The notes under the pieces are model-generated. The model ran no database searches. It saw nothing but the letters and a program-made list of their open reading frames with translations, and was not told the DNA's origin. From CALZJC01 sp041574955 (lineage in GTDB: Bacteria > Acidobacteriota > Thermoanaerobaculia > Multivoradales > JAHEKO01), in the NCBI GenBank assembly GCA_041574955.1, contig JBFGNS010000085.1, forward strand, positions 1 to 19,508: a DNA stretch of 19,508 nt, written 5' to 3'. The stretch's first letter is position 1, and each line of letters starts with the position of its first letter. The position numbers were made by a program, and so were the translations under genes. Below, one piece after another: positions 7,676 through 13,904 of this stretch.

Positions 7676-7693
7676 CTCCCTGCGTGTGCCGCT

Positions 7694-7699
7694 TAAGAT
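7694..7699 (+). promoter_or_regulatory. -10 element for the LACTB-like hydrolase
   Basis: TAAGAT matches four of six -10 consensus positions in an otherwise GC-rich spacer and lies 26 bases before the ATG at 7726. The stretch at the -35 position is all C and T, with no TTGACA-like hexamer. Confidence 0.35.
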
Positions 7700-7725
7700 A
7701 TCGGGCCACACGAAGGGAGGCACGG

Positions 7726-9747
7726 ATGAGATTCGACAGCACACTCCGCCGGATCGCGGCAGCGCTGGCGTTGGCGGTGCTCGCGGCAAGCGGGCCGCTC
7801 GCCGCGCAGCAGCCGGCGAGCGCGGCGGACCAGCCGTACGCCGCCGAGATCGCCGCGTTCGAGGCGTTCGTCGAACCGTACATGGAGGCCGTGGGCATCC
7901 CCGGGCTGAGCGTGGCGGTGATGAAGGACGACTGGGTGTGGGCCCGCGGCTTCGGCTGGGCCGACGTCGAGAACCGCTCGCCGGCCAAGCCCGAGTCGGC
8001 CTACCGGCTGGCCTCGGTGACCAAGCCGATGACCGCGGTGGCCGTGCTCGAGCTGTGGGAGGAGGGCAAGCTCGACCTCGACGCGCCGATCCAGACCTAC
8101 GTGCCGTACTTCCCCGAGAAGGGGCATCCGATCACCGCCCGCCAGCTTCTGGGGCACCTCGGCGGCATCAGCCACTACGTCGACTACGACGCCGAGGGGC
8201 ACTTCAAGGACCCGAAGACGACCGAGGAGTCGATCGCCGTGTTCGCCGGCTTCGACCTGGTGGCCGAGCCCGCCGAGCGCTACAGCTACACCAGCTACGG
8301 CTACAACCTGCTCGGCGCCGCCATCGAAGGCGTCTCGGGGGTGAGCTACGGCGAGTTCATGGCCGAGCGGGTGTGGGGGCCGATGGGGATGAAGACGACC
8401 CGCATGGACGACCCGTACGAGCTCATCCTCAACCGAGTACGCGGCTACCGGCTGCGCGGCGGGCGGCTCGAGAACTCGGAGTTCGTCGACATCTCCAGCC
8501 GCTTCGCGGCCGGCGGCACGCGCTCGACGGTGATCGACCTCATCAGGTTCGTACAGGGCGTCGAGGCCAACGCCGTGCTGACGCCCGAGACCACCCGCCT
8601 GATGCTGGCCTCGCAGGCCAACCGCGACGGCCGCTACACCGGCTACGGCATGGGCTGGTCCGACGCGCCGGTCAACGGCCGGCCGCGGGCGGGCCACGGC
8701 GGCGGCCAGCCCGAGACCAGCACCCTGCTCACCTGGTTCCCGGCCGACCGGTTCGCCATCGCGCTGGCCGCCAACCTCGAGGGCGCCGGGCTGCAGGCGG
8801 TGCAGGAAAAGCTCCTGCGGTTGTTCTACGACGAGACCTGGAACGTGCTCGCCTTCCTGCCCGACGAGCGCGAGCGCGCGATCTACTACGCGCTGGCCGG
8901 CGCCTTCGGCCACGGCCTGGCGGCGGCCCGCCGCGGCGCCGAGGCCCCCGACCCCGTGGCGGTCGAGGCGGCGTTCGCGAGCCTCAACCGGGCCTCCAGC
9001 GCCAGGGCCTGGAGCCGCGACCGCGAATCCGCGCTCGCCACGTTGCGCAACGGCCGGCACCCGGCCGGTGACCACGCCTGGGTTGCGCTCGGCAGCTGGG
9101 TCGCCCGTCAGCTCGCCGGCGACGACCACGCCTATCAGCAGCTCCACCACGGCGGGCCGCTGGCGTTCTTCGCCGCCTGGATCGACCACTACCGCGGCCA
9201 CCGGCCACGGGTGCCTCGCAGGCAGCGTCTCTCGCGTGAGCTCGAGCGGCTGGTCTCCGCCTGGGCGGCCGACTGGACCAAGGTCTGGACGCCCGAGCTG
9301 CGCTCGCTGGTCATCAGCCGCGCGGTGGACCCCGACGAGCTCGAGACCACCCTGCGCGCCGCCTTCGAGGGCGTCACCGTGGTGCCGGACTACTCGCCCG
9401 AGCTGGTGGCCATGGCCGAGATCGCCTTCGAGAACGGCGACCAGGCGCGCGGCTTGCGCATGGCCCAGATGGCCATCGACCTCTACCCCGAGGCCGAGAA
9501 CACCAACGGTCTGTGGGGAGTCGTGCTGCTGAGCGGCGGCAACGTCGAGGCCGGCCTGGCCCACCTGCGCAAGGCCGCCGCCATCGATCCCAACGGCTAC
9601 GTCGCGGTGGGCAACCTGATGGGCATCGTGGACTACTTCCGTGGCATCGAGGCGGTGCCGATCGCGCGCGCGCTGCTCGAGGCGATGGCGGGAATCCACC
9701 CGGAGTCCGAGCGCGTCCGCGACGCGCTGGCCGAGCTCGAGCCCTGA
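7726..9747 (+). CDS. Exported LACTB-like serine hydrolase (beta-lactamase family) with C-terminal TPRs
   Basis: The 673-residue precursor has a signal peptide (MRFDSTLRRIAAALALAVLA...AAQQ). Residues ~38-385 are a serine beta-lactamase/penicillin-recognising fold: nucleophile motif S97-V-T-K100, second motif Y188-T-S (YTSYGYNLLG, aligning with YSN/YST), and HGGG near residue 326 in place of KTG. The Y-x-S form and the 'YGYNLLG' context recall the LACTB group of serine proteases rather than true beta-lactamases. Residues ~395-550 are a helical region of unknown type. Residues ~555-670 contain about two to three TPR-like helix pairs (LVAMAEIAFENGDQARGLRMAQMAIDLYP, then GLAHLRKAAAIDPNGYVAV). ATG 7726 is chosen because AAGGGAGG (7713-7720) sits five bases upstream and a signal peptide follows at once. 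Substrate is unknown; a periplasmic peptidase or esterase role is likely. Confidence 0.87.
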   Translation: MRFDSTLRRIAAALALAVLAASGPLAAQQPASAADQPYAAEIAAFEAFVEPYMEAVGIPGLSVAVMKDDWVWARGFGWADVENRSPAKPESAYRLASVTKPMTAVAVLELWEEGKLDLDAPIQTYVPYFPEKGHPITARQLLGHLGGISHYVDYDAEGHFKDPKTTEESIAVFAGFDLVAEPAERYSYTSYGYNLLGAAIEGVSGVSYGEFMAERVWGPMGMKTTRMDDPYELILNRVRGYRLRGGRLENSEFVDISSRFAAGGTRSTVIDLIRFVQGVEANAVLTPETTRLMLASQANRDGRYTGYGMGWSDAPVNGRPRAGHGGGQPETSTLLTWFPADRFAIALAANLEGAGLQAVQEKLLRLFYDETWNVLAFLPDERERAIYYALAGAFGHGLAAARRGAEAPDPVAVEAAFASLNRASSARAWSRDRESALATLRNGRHPAGDHAWVALGSWVARQLAGDDHAYQQLHHGGPLAFFAAWIDHYRGHRPRVPRRQRLSRELERLVSAWAADWTKVWTPELRSLVISRAVDPDELETTLRAAFEGVTVVPDYSPELVAMAEIAFENGDQARGLRMAQMAIDLYPEAENTNGLWGVVLLSGGNVEAGLAHLRKAAAIDPNGYVAVGNLMGIVDYFRGIEAVPIARALLEAMAGIHPESERVRDALAELEP

Positions 9748-9812
9748 TGCCGGCCACGCCCGGCTGCGGGCTAGTATGATCGTCGCAGCCCCACCCGCAA
9801 GGAGGCGATGGC

Positions 9813-10136
9813 ATGCATCACGCGTTCTGGAAGATCCTGGGCGCCGGCGTCGCGGCGGCCGTTCTGTTGCTCACCCTCGGCGGTCGCTTCAACCTGGTCA
9901 GCACGATCTTCGGCACGAGCCTGGCGCTGCTGGCACTCTCCATCCGCCTCGAGCCCGGCGCAGGAATGGCCGAGCAGGCTGCCCGGGCGACGGTGGCGGG
10001 CCTCTGCCTGCTGCTGGCCGTCGGCCGGCTGCTCGAGCCCGTCTGGAAGGTCGTCCCGCTGGTGCTCAACCACGAGCTGGTGGCGAGCTGGGCGGCCCTG
10101 TCGGTGGCGGCGTGGTTCCTGGCGCGGCGGGCCTAG
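9813..10136 (+). CDS. Small membrane protein, unknown function
   Basis: The 107-residue product is hydrophobic over nearly its whole length, with about four membrane segments near residues 8-24, 28-45, 57-75 and 85-104. It starts at the second of two close ATGs: GGAGG at 9801-9805 is seven bases from the ATG at 9813 but only two from the out-of-frame ATG at 9808. A TATGAT -10-like sequence lies at 9775-9780. I see no motif and no family. The stop codon lies inside the left arm of a 28-bp inverted repeat, so the last residues (ARRA) may derive from that repeat. Confidence 0.65.
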   Translation: MHHAFWKILGAGVAAAVLLLTLGGRFNLVSTIFGTSLALLALSIRLEPGAGMAEQAARATVAGLCLLLAVGRLLEPVWKVVPLVLNHELVASWAALSVAAWFLARRA

Positions 10137-10306
10137 CCTGACCTTCTCACCGAGCCGCTGCTGCGCGTCCGGATGCACCTGAATCGGCCCGACTTGCCTT
10201 GTCCGGGCATCCTCGAGCACGCCTGCGGTGCCCTCCGACGGCAGGTCGCGGATCTTCAGACACCCGCGGCCGCTCGCCCAGCGGCTCGGTGAGAAGGTCA
10301 GGCTAG
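10133..10306. repeat. 28-bp perfect inverted repeat enclosing 118 bp (MITE-like or inverted duplication)
   Basis: The left arm (10133-10160, beginning CTAGCCTGACC) is the exact reverse complement of the right arm (10279-10306, ending GGTCAGGCTAG). There is no mismatch over 28 bases and the match stops sharply at both ends. The 118-base interior has no convincing gene; the only reading is a 39-codon ORF from ATG 10173. CGGG occurs on both flanks (10128-10131 and 10307-10310) and could be a short target duplication with one extra base, but in this base composition that is weak. It might be a tiny non-autonomous element or a template-switch inverted duplication. The left arm contains the stop codon of the preceding gene. 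Confidence 0.75.
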
Positions 10307-10311
10307 CGGGT

Positions 10312-10347
10312 GAGAAAAATCGGGGCCCCGTCGTTCGACGGGGCCCC
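10312..10347 (-). terminator. Strong intrinsic terminator on the minus strand
   Basis: A perfect 11-bp stem (GGGGCCCCGTC / GACGGGGCCCC, 10322-10347) with loop GTTC is followed on the minus strand by GATTTTTCTC, a five-T tract. On the plus strand the A-run precedes the hairpin, so it would not terminate there. The nearest minus-strand gene upstream is msrA, whose stop is about 525 bases away, so it may end the msrA transcript after it crosses the oxidoreductase remnant in antisense. Confidence 0.65.
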
Positions 10348-10703
10348 CAGTCGGTGGCCGGGAGCCAGGCGGGGCGGCTCTCGACGAACCGCCAGGGCCC
10401 CAGCCACCACCAAGCCCTCCAACACGGCCTGCAGGAACGCGCTTCCGTTGTCCCGACGGAGGTGCATGCAGAACCGTGCCGATCAGAAGAGCAACCGGTG
10501 TGCCATCGCTGCCGGCAGCGGCTCCGAGAGCCGCCGGGCCTCGGAAACGCCCGTCACCACGGGCGTTCCTGTCTGCTGACGGCTCGCGGAGCACCACCGG
10601 CCAGCCGCCGGCCAGACCGGGAGAATCTCCCACCCCTAGCCAGCCGGCACCCGAAACTCCCACCCTCGGGCCTCGGTTGGCCTCGCCGCCAGGAGGACAG
10701 CTG
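10348..10703. other. Gene-free spacer with a GGGCGTT hairpin
   Basis: No reading frame here has a recognisable protein. The one clear structure is a hairpin, AACGCCCGT-CACC-ACGGGCGTT (10546-10567), a perfect 9-bp stem extended by two pairs past a bulge. It lacks a long T-run on either strand. A smaller dyad CGGCTC-CGA-GAGCCG lies at 10519-10533. The stretch leads into a Shine-Dalgarno and start codon at 10691-10706, so it may be the former upstream region of the lost oxidoreductase operon. Confidence 0.4.
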
Positions 10704-10876
10704 ATGACGATTCGATTGAACGTCAACGGCGAGCGGCGGCAGCTCGAAGCCGACCCCGGCATGCCGCTGCCGTGGGCGCTGCGCGGTCCTGGTCAACGCC
10801 ATCTAGGCCGCCCCCGGCAAGCGGCTGCGCCAGCTGCCGCTGGCCAAGACTGCTCAACAGCGCCTGGCCGCCCTAG
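10704..10876 (+). pseudogene. Fused remnant of isoquinoline 1-oxidoreductase-type subunits (2Fe-2S start joined to molybdopterin-subunit end)
   Basis: An intact AGGAGG (10691-10696) precedes an ATG whose first 26 codons read MTIRLNVNGERRQLEADPGM followed by PLPWALR. This is the N-terminus of the 2Fe-2S subunit of IorA/CoxS-type oxidoreductases, which normally continues to the cluster cysteines. At about 10785 the match stops. In the +1 frame it switches to VLVNAI-stop-AAPGKRLRQLPLAK (10786-10848), the extreme C-terminus of the molybdopterin (IorB-type) subunit, with a TAG where Tyr or Phe is usual. All cluster and cofactor regions are missing. The simplest reading is a deletion of most of an iorAB pair. 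Its end abuts the msrA stop codon on the opposite strand. Confidence 0.75.
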
Positions 10877-11526
10877 TGCGGCGCCGAGCCCCAGATCCGC
10901 TCGAGCGTGCGGTCGCGGCCGCAGCCGGTGCGGTACAGCTTGTAGCGCGCCGGGTTCTTCAGGTAGTAGTCCTGGTGGTACTCCTCGGCGGGGTAGAACT
11001 CACCGGCCGGCTCGATCTCGGTGACGATCGGCTTGTCGAGGATGCCGGACTCCGCGATGCGCTGCCTGGAGGCTTCGGCGAGCCGTAGCTGTTCGTCGCC
11101 GTGGGCGTAGATGGCGGTGCGGTACTGGCGGCCGCGGTCGCAGAACTGGCGGTCGGCGGTGGTCGGGTCGACGTTGCGCCAGAAGACCTCGAGCAGCTCC
11201 TCGTAGCTGATCTCAGCCGGGTCGTAGAGCACCTGGACCACCTCGGCGTGCCCGGTGCGGCCGGCCGAGACCTGCTCGTAGGTGGGGTTCTTCTCGCTGC
11301 CGCCGCTGTAGCCGGAGGTCGTCGAGTAGACGCCGTCGAGCTCGTCGAACGGCGGCTCCATGCACCAGAAGCAGCCGCCGGCGAAGGTGGCCTTGGCGAG
11401 CCCCTCGGGCGGCGGCCCGGCGGGCTGCTTGCCGGCCGAGCCGACCTCGGCGCCGCACGCCACGGCCGGGACGAGAGCGATCGACAGCAGGAGAGCGGGT
11501 ACGAGGTGCCTCGAGAAACGGTGCAT
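10873..11526 (-). CDS. msrA: Exported peptide methionine-(S)-S-oxide reductase MsrA
   Basis: MsrA reduces the S-epimer of methionine sulfoxide in proteins. The 217-residue precursor begins with a signal sequence (MHRFSRHLVPALLLSIALVPAVAC); Cys24 sits in a weak lipobox (AVAC), so it is either a lipoprotein or a Sec substrate. The catalytic site is G51-C52-F-W-C55-M-E57, with C52 as nucleophile. Conserved GYSGG (72-76), PTYEQVSAGRTGHAE (81-95) and HQDYYLKNP (184-192) follow, and C202 in RTGCGRD is a plausible resolving cysteine. The frame is open upstream, but ATG 11526 follows AAGGAG and starts the signal sequence. It is divergent from msrB, and the two likely form a periplasmic repair pair that needs an external thiol donor not seen here. 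Confidence 0.93.
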   Translation of the reverse strand: MHRFSRHLVPALLLSIALVPAVACGAEVGSAGKQPAGPPPEGLAKATFAGGCFWCMEPPFDELDGVYSTTSGYSGGSEKNPTYEQVSAGRTGHAEVVQVLYDPAEISYEELLEVFWRNVDPTTADRQFCDRGRQYRTAIYAHGDEQLRLAEASRQRIAESGILDKPIVTEIEPAGEFYPAEEYHQDYYLKNPARYKLYRTGCGRDRTLERIWGSAPH

Positions 11527-11554
11527 GGTCGACTCCTTGGGGGTGATCGGCCTC

Positions 11555-11566
11555 CAACGGCCGTTG
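11555..11566. repeat. 12-bp palindrome in the msrA leader
   Basis: CAACGGCCGTTG is a perfect palindrome 29 bases upstream of the msrA start codon. It could be an operator or a leader hairpin. There is only this one copy in the divergent spacer. Confidence 0.3.
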
Positions 11567-11646
11567 CCGCCGGCCCAACAGGTATTCGCTGCCGGCACGG
11601 TACCGGATCTACCGCGGCGCGTAACCGGCGGTGGCACGACGACGGA

Positions 11647-11714
11647 GGTGACAGGATACTCAGAGCACCGCCGGTCCGCAGCAGCCACCGGGCTGGCCTG
11701 AGTATCCTGTCACC
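11647..11714. repeat. Hairpin repeat element, copy 1 (17-bp arms, 34-base loop)
   Basis: GGTGACAGGATACTCAG (11647-11663) and its exact reverse complement CTGAGTATCCTGTCACC (11698-11714) flank a 34-base loop. The loop contains GCACCG near its start and CAGCAGC in the middle. A second copy with the same arms, the same loop length and the same loop landmarks lies at 13736-13805. This one occupies the msrA-msrB divergent spacer. The remaining spacer (11715-11890) shows no gene and no confident promoter. Confidence 0.8.
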
Positions 11715-11890
11715 GCTCGTGCTCAGCGTGCCTCACCGGCGGTGCGCCACCCCCCGCATCCGCCCGCGCGGCCGCGACGTATAGGTCAATGTAGTACCGT
11801 GACCGCCGGCGCCCGCCCGGGTTCGGCGGTATCCTGATACAGACCAGGCCCGCGAGTGCGCGGCTGCTCCGCGGCCAGGAGGCTGAGGCG

Positions 11891-12517
11891 GTGAACGGAA
11901 ACTTCTTCGAGTCCTTGCGAAAGGTCGAGCTGTCCACTCGAACCGTGATCGGCATCCTGCTGCCGCTCGTCGCGCTGGTTGCGCTGCTGGCCGCCCCACT
12001 GGCGGCGGTGCCCGCCGCCGAGGATGGAAAGGACGACGACATGACCACCGAGTCCGCGACCCGGACCTACAGCAAGCCGTCGGATGAGGAGCTGCGCCAG
12101 CAGCTCACCCCGATGCAGTACAAGGTCACCCAGCACGAGGGAACCGAGCCGCCGTTCCGCAATGAGTTCTGGGACAACAAGAAGCCCGGGATCTACGTCG
12201 ACATCGTGAGCGGCGAGCCGCTGTTCAGCTCGCTCGAGAAGTACGACTCGCGCACCGGCTGGCCTTCGTTCTGGGCGGCGATCGAGCCCGACAACATCGT
12301 CGAGAAGGTCGACAAGAAGCTGTTCATGACCCGCACCGAGGTGCGCTCGCGACACGGCGACTCCCACCTCGGCCACGTCTTCCCGGACGGCCCCGAGCCG
12401 ACCGGGCTGCGCTACTGCATCAACTCGGCCGCGCTGCGCTTCATCCCGGCCGAGAAGCTCGAGGCCGAGGGCTACGGCGAGTATCTGAAGCTGTTCGACG
12501 GCAACCAGAAGAACTGA
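11891..12517 (+). CDS. msrB: Membrane-anchored or exported peptide methionine-(R)-S-oxide reductase MsrB
   Basis: MsrB reduces the R-epimer of methionine sulfoxide. The 208-residue protein has an N-terminal hydrophobic segment (~18-41, TVIGILLPLVALVALLAAPLAA), so the enzyme is exported or tethered outside the cytoplasm. The catalytic domain (~60-200) shows GEPLFSSLEKYDSRTGWPSF (108-127), RSRHGDSHLGHVF (152-164) and RYCINS with catalytic C176. The two CxxC zinc motifs of many MsrB proteins are absent, and the usual resolving position carries Thr122, so recycling probably uses an external reductant directly. The GTG start is supported by AGGAGG (11877-11882) eight bases upstream. A PLP enzyme gene follows after 16 bases, suggesting co-transcription. 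Confidence 0.93.
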   Translation: MNGNFFESLRKVELSTRTVIGILLPLVALVALLAAPLAAVPAAEDGKDDDMTTESATRTYSKPSDEELRQQLTPMQYKVTQHEGTEPPFRNEFWDNKKPGIYVDIVSGEPLFSSLEKYDSRTGWPSFWAAIEPDNIVEKVDKKLFMTRTEVRSRHGDSHLGHVFPDGPEPTGLRYCINSAALRFIPAEKLEAEGYGEYLKLFDGNQKN

Positions 12518-12533
12518 CGCGGCCGGGACGCGC

Positions 12534-13643
12534 ATGAGCCTGCGGCCGTTCGCTCTCGAGCGCTACTTCGGGCGCTACGAGTTCAGCGTACGGCACCTGC
12601 TGTGCGCCTCGGACTGCGAGAGCCGATCGATCGGCGAGCTGCTCGAGCTGGCCGGCGCCGACCCGTCGGTGCTGACCGAGCTCGGCCTGGGCTACACCGA
12701 GTCGCAGGGCGACCCCGAGCTGCGGGCGGCGATCGCCGGCCTCTACGACTCGGTGGGCCCCGACCGGGTGGTGGTGACCAACGCGCCCGAGGAGGCGATC
12801 TTCATCACCATGACGGCGCTCGTCGGGCCCGGCGACCGGGTGGTGGTGCTGACGCCGTGCTACCAGTCGCTGATCGAGGTGGCACGCCACCGCGGCGCGC
12901 AGGTCGACGCCTGGCCGCTGGCCGAGACCGCCGGCGGCTGGGCGCTCGATCTCGAGCGGCTCGAGCGCCTGCTGGCCGAGCCGGTGCGGCTGGTGGTGGT
13001 CAACTTCCCGCACAACCCGACCGGCTTCCAGGCCAGCCGCGAGGAGCTCGAGGCGGTTGTCGAGCTGACCCGCCGCGCCGGCGCCCGGCTGTTTTCGGAC
13101 GAGATGTACCGCGGCCTTGAGCACGCGGCGCCGAAGCTGCCGTCGGCCGCCGACCTCGACCGGCGCGCGCTGGCGCTGTGCGGCACCTCGAAGAGCTACG
13201 GGCTGCCGGGGCTGAGGCTCGGCTGGCTGGCGCTCGGCGACGGCTCGCTCGTCGCCCGGCTGCTCGAGACCAAGGACTACACCACCATCTGCTCGAGCGC
13301 GCCGAGCGAGCTGCTGGCGCGGCTGGCGCTGGGAGTCGGCGAGGAGCTGGTGGCGCGCAACCTGGCCCTCGTCCGCGACAACCTGGCGGCGACCCAAGCC
13401 TTCCTCGAGCGCTGGCCGGAGCTCCTCGACTGGCGGGCGCCGGCGGCCGGCCCGCTGGCGTTCCCGCGCCTGCGCAGCGGCTCGGCCACCGCCTTCTGCG
13501 ACCGGGCGCGGCGCGAGGCCGAGGTACTGCTGGTGCCGTCGCCGATCTTCGACCACGGCGACAGCCACCTGCGCTGGGGTATGGGGAGGCGCAGCTTCGG
13601 CGAGGCGCTCGAGGCGCTCGAGGCGTGGCTCGAACACCGGTGA
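12534..13643 (+). CDS. PLP-dependent class I/II aminotransferase (VioD-like)
   Basis: The 369-residue protein is a fold-type I aminotransferase. Y110 lies in the PLP-stacking position, N161-P-T forms the NPTG motif, D189-E-M-Y192 holds the pyridine nitrogen and phosphate region, K220 in GTSKSYGLPGLRLGWL is the PLP lysine with R228 near the phosphate, and R353 in HLRWGMGRR should bind the substrate carboxylate. The N-terminus (RPFALERYFGRYEF...CASDCESRSIGELL) and the GLPGLR motif recall the branch that contains capreomycidine synthase VioD. No biosynthetic cluster surrounds it, so the substrate is open. Translation may be coupled to msrB, since no good Shine-Dalgarno is visible. Its last codons GAA-CAC-CGG-TGA are the start of a 14-bp tandem repeat. 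Confidence 0.88.
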   Translation: MSLRPFALERYFGRYEFSVRHLLCASDCESRSIGELLELAGADPSVLTELGLGYTESQGDPELRAAIAGLYDSVGPDRVVVTNAPEEAIFITMTALVGPGDRVVVLTPCYQSLIEVARHRGAQVDAWPLAETAGGWALDLERLERLLAEPVRLVVVNFPHNPTGFQASREELEAVVELTRRAGARLFSDEMYRGLEHAAPKLPSAADLDRRALALCGTSKSYGLPGLRLGWLALGDGSLVARLLETKDYTTICSSAPSELLARLALGVGEELVARNLALVRDNLAATQAFLERWPELLDWRAPAAGPLAFPRLRSGSATAFCDRARREAEVLLVPSPIFDHGDSHLRWGMGRRSFGEALEALEAWLEHR

Positions 13644-13744
13644 CAGAACACCGGTGACAGAACACCGGTGACAGAACACCGGTGACAGAACACCGGTGAC
13701 AGAACACCGGTGACAGAACACCGGTGACAGAACACCGGTGACAG
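13633..13744 (+). repeat. 14-bp tandem repeat, eight perfect copies
   Basis: The unit AACACCGGTGACAG occurs eight times without a single change. Each unit carries the 8-bp palindrome CACCGGTG. The first unit is part of the aminotransferase gene and supplies its stop codon. The last unit runs straight into the left arm of hairpin element copy 2, which shares the unit's CCGGTGACAG half. The unit length is not a multiple of three, so the array is not a coding repeat. Confidence 0.92.
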
Positions 13745-13805
13745 GATACTCGGGGCACCGTTTTCTCACAGCAGCAGCGCGGTGAGGCCGAGTATCCTGT
13801 CACCG
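13736..13805. repeat. Hairpin repeat element, copy 2 (18-bp arms, 34-base loop)
   Basis: CGGTGACAGGATACTCGG (13736-13753) pairs perfectly with CCGAGTATCCTGTCACCG (13788-13805) across a 34-base loop. Arms and loop landmarks (GCACCG, CAGCAGC) match copy 1 at 11647-11714. GCAGTTTT follows the right arm, so the structure could also end transcription of the aminotransferase gene on the plus strand. Confidence 0.82.
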
Positions 13806-13904
13806 CAGTTTTCCAGCAGCAGCGCGGTGAGGCCGAGTATCCTGTCACCGCAGTTTTCCAGCAGCAGCGCGGTGAGGCCGAGTATCCTGTCACCGCAGTT
13901 TTCC
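13770..13904 (+). repeat. 45-bp tandem repeat, three perfect copies
   Basis: Three identical 45-base units each contain part of the hairpin loop (AGCAGCAGCGCGGTGAG), the whole right arm of the hairpin (CCGAGTATCCTGTCACCG) and CAGTTTTCC. Only the first right arm has its left arm directly in place. The copies are identical, so the amplification is recent or kept uniform. Confidence 0.92.

Noticed and set aside
7693..9699. A 668-codon minus-strand frame opposite the LACTB-like hydrolase
   Set aside because: Low-complexity His/Gly/Val/Ala composition, no motif, fully antisense to a gene with a complete active site.
10173..10292. A 39-codon ORF inside the 28-bp inverted repeat
   Set aside because: No ribosome binding site and no recognisable sequence; too short to support alone.
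10441..10570. Possible tRNA or small structured RNA among the dyads
   Set aside because: No cloverleaf, no T-loop GTTCGA-type box in the right place, and the stems are isolated hairpins.
10228..10704. A 158-codon plus-strand frame across the inverted repeat and terminator
   Set aside because: It reads through a terminator hairpin and a repeat arm, has no Shine-Dalgarno, and its composition is non-protein-like.
13633..13904. CRISPR array
   Set aside because: The units are directly contiguous with no variable spacers, unit lengths (14 and 45) do not fit, and no cas gene is present.
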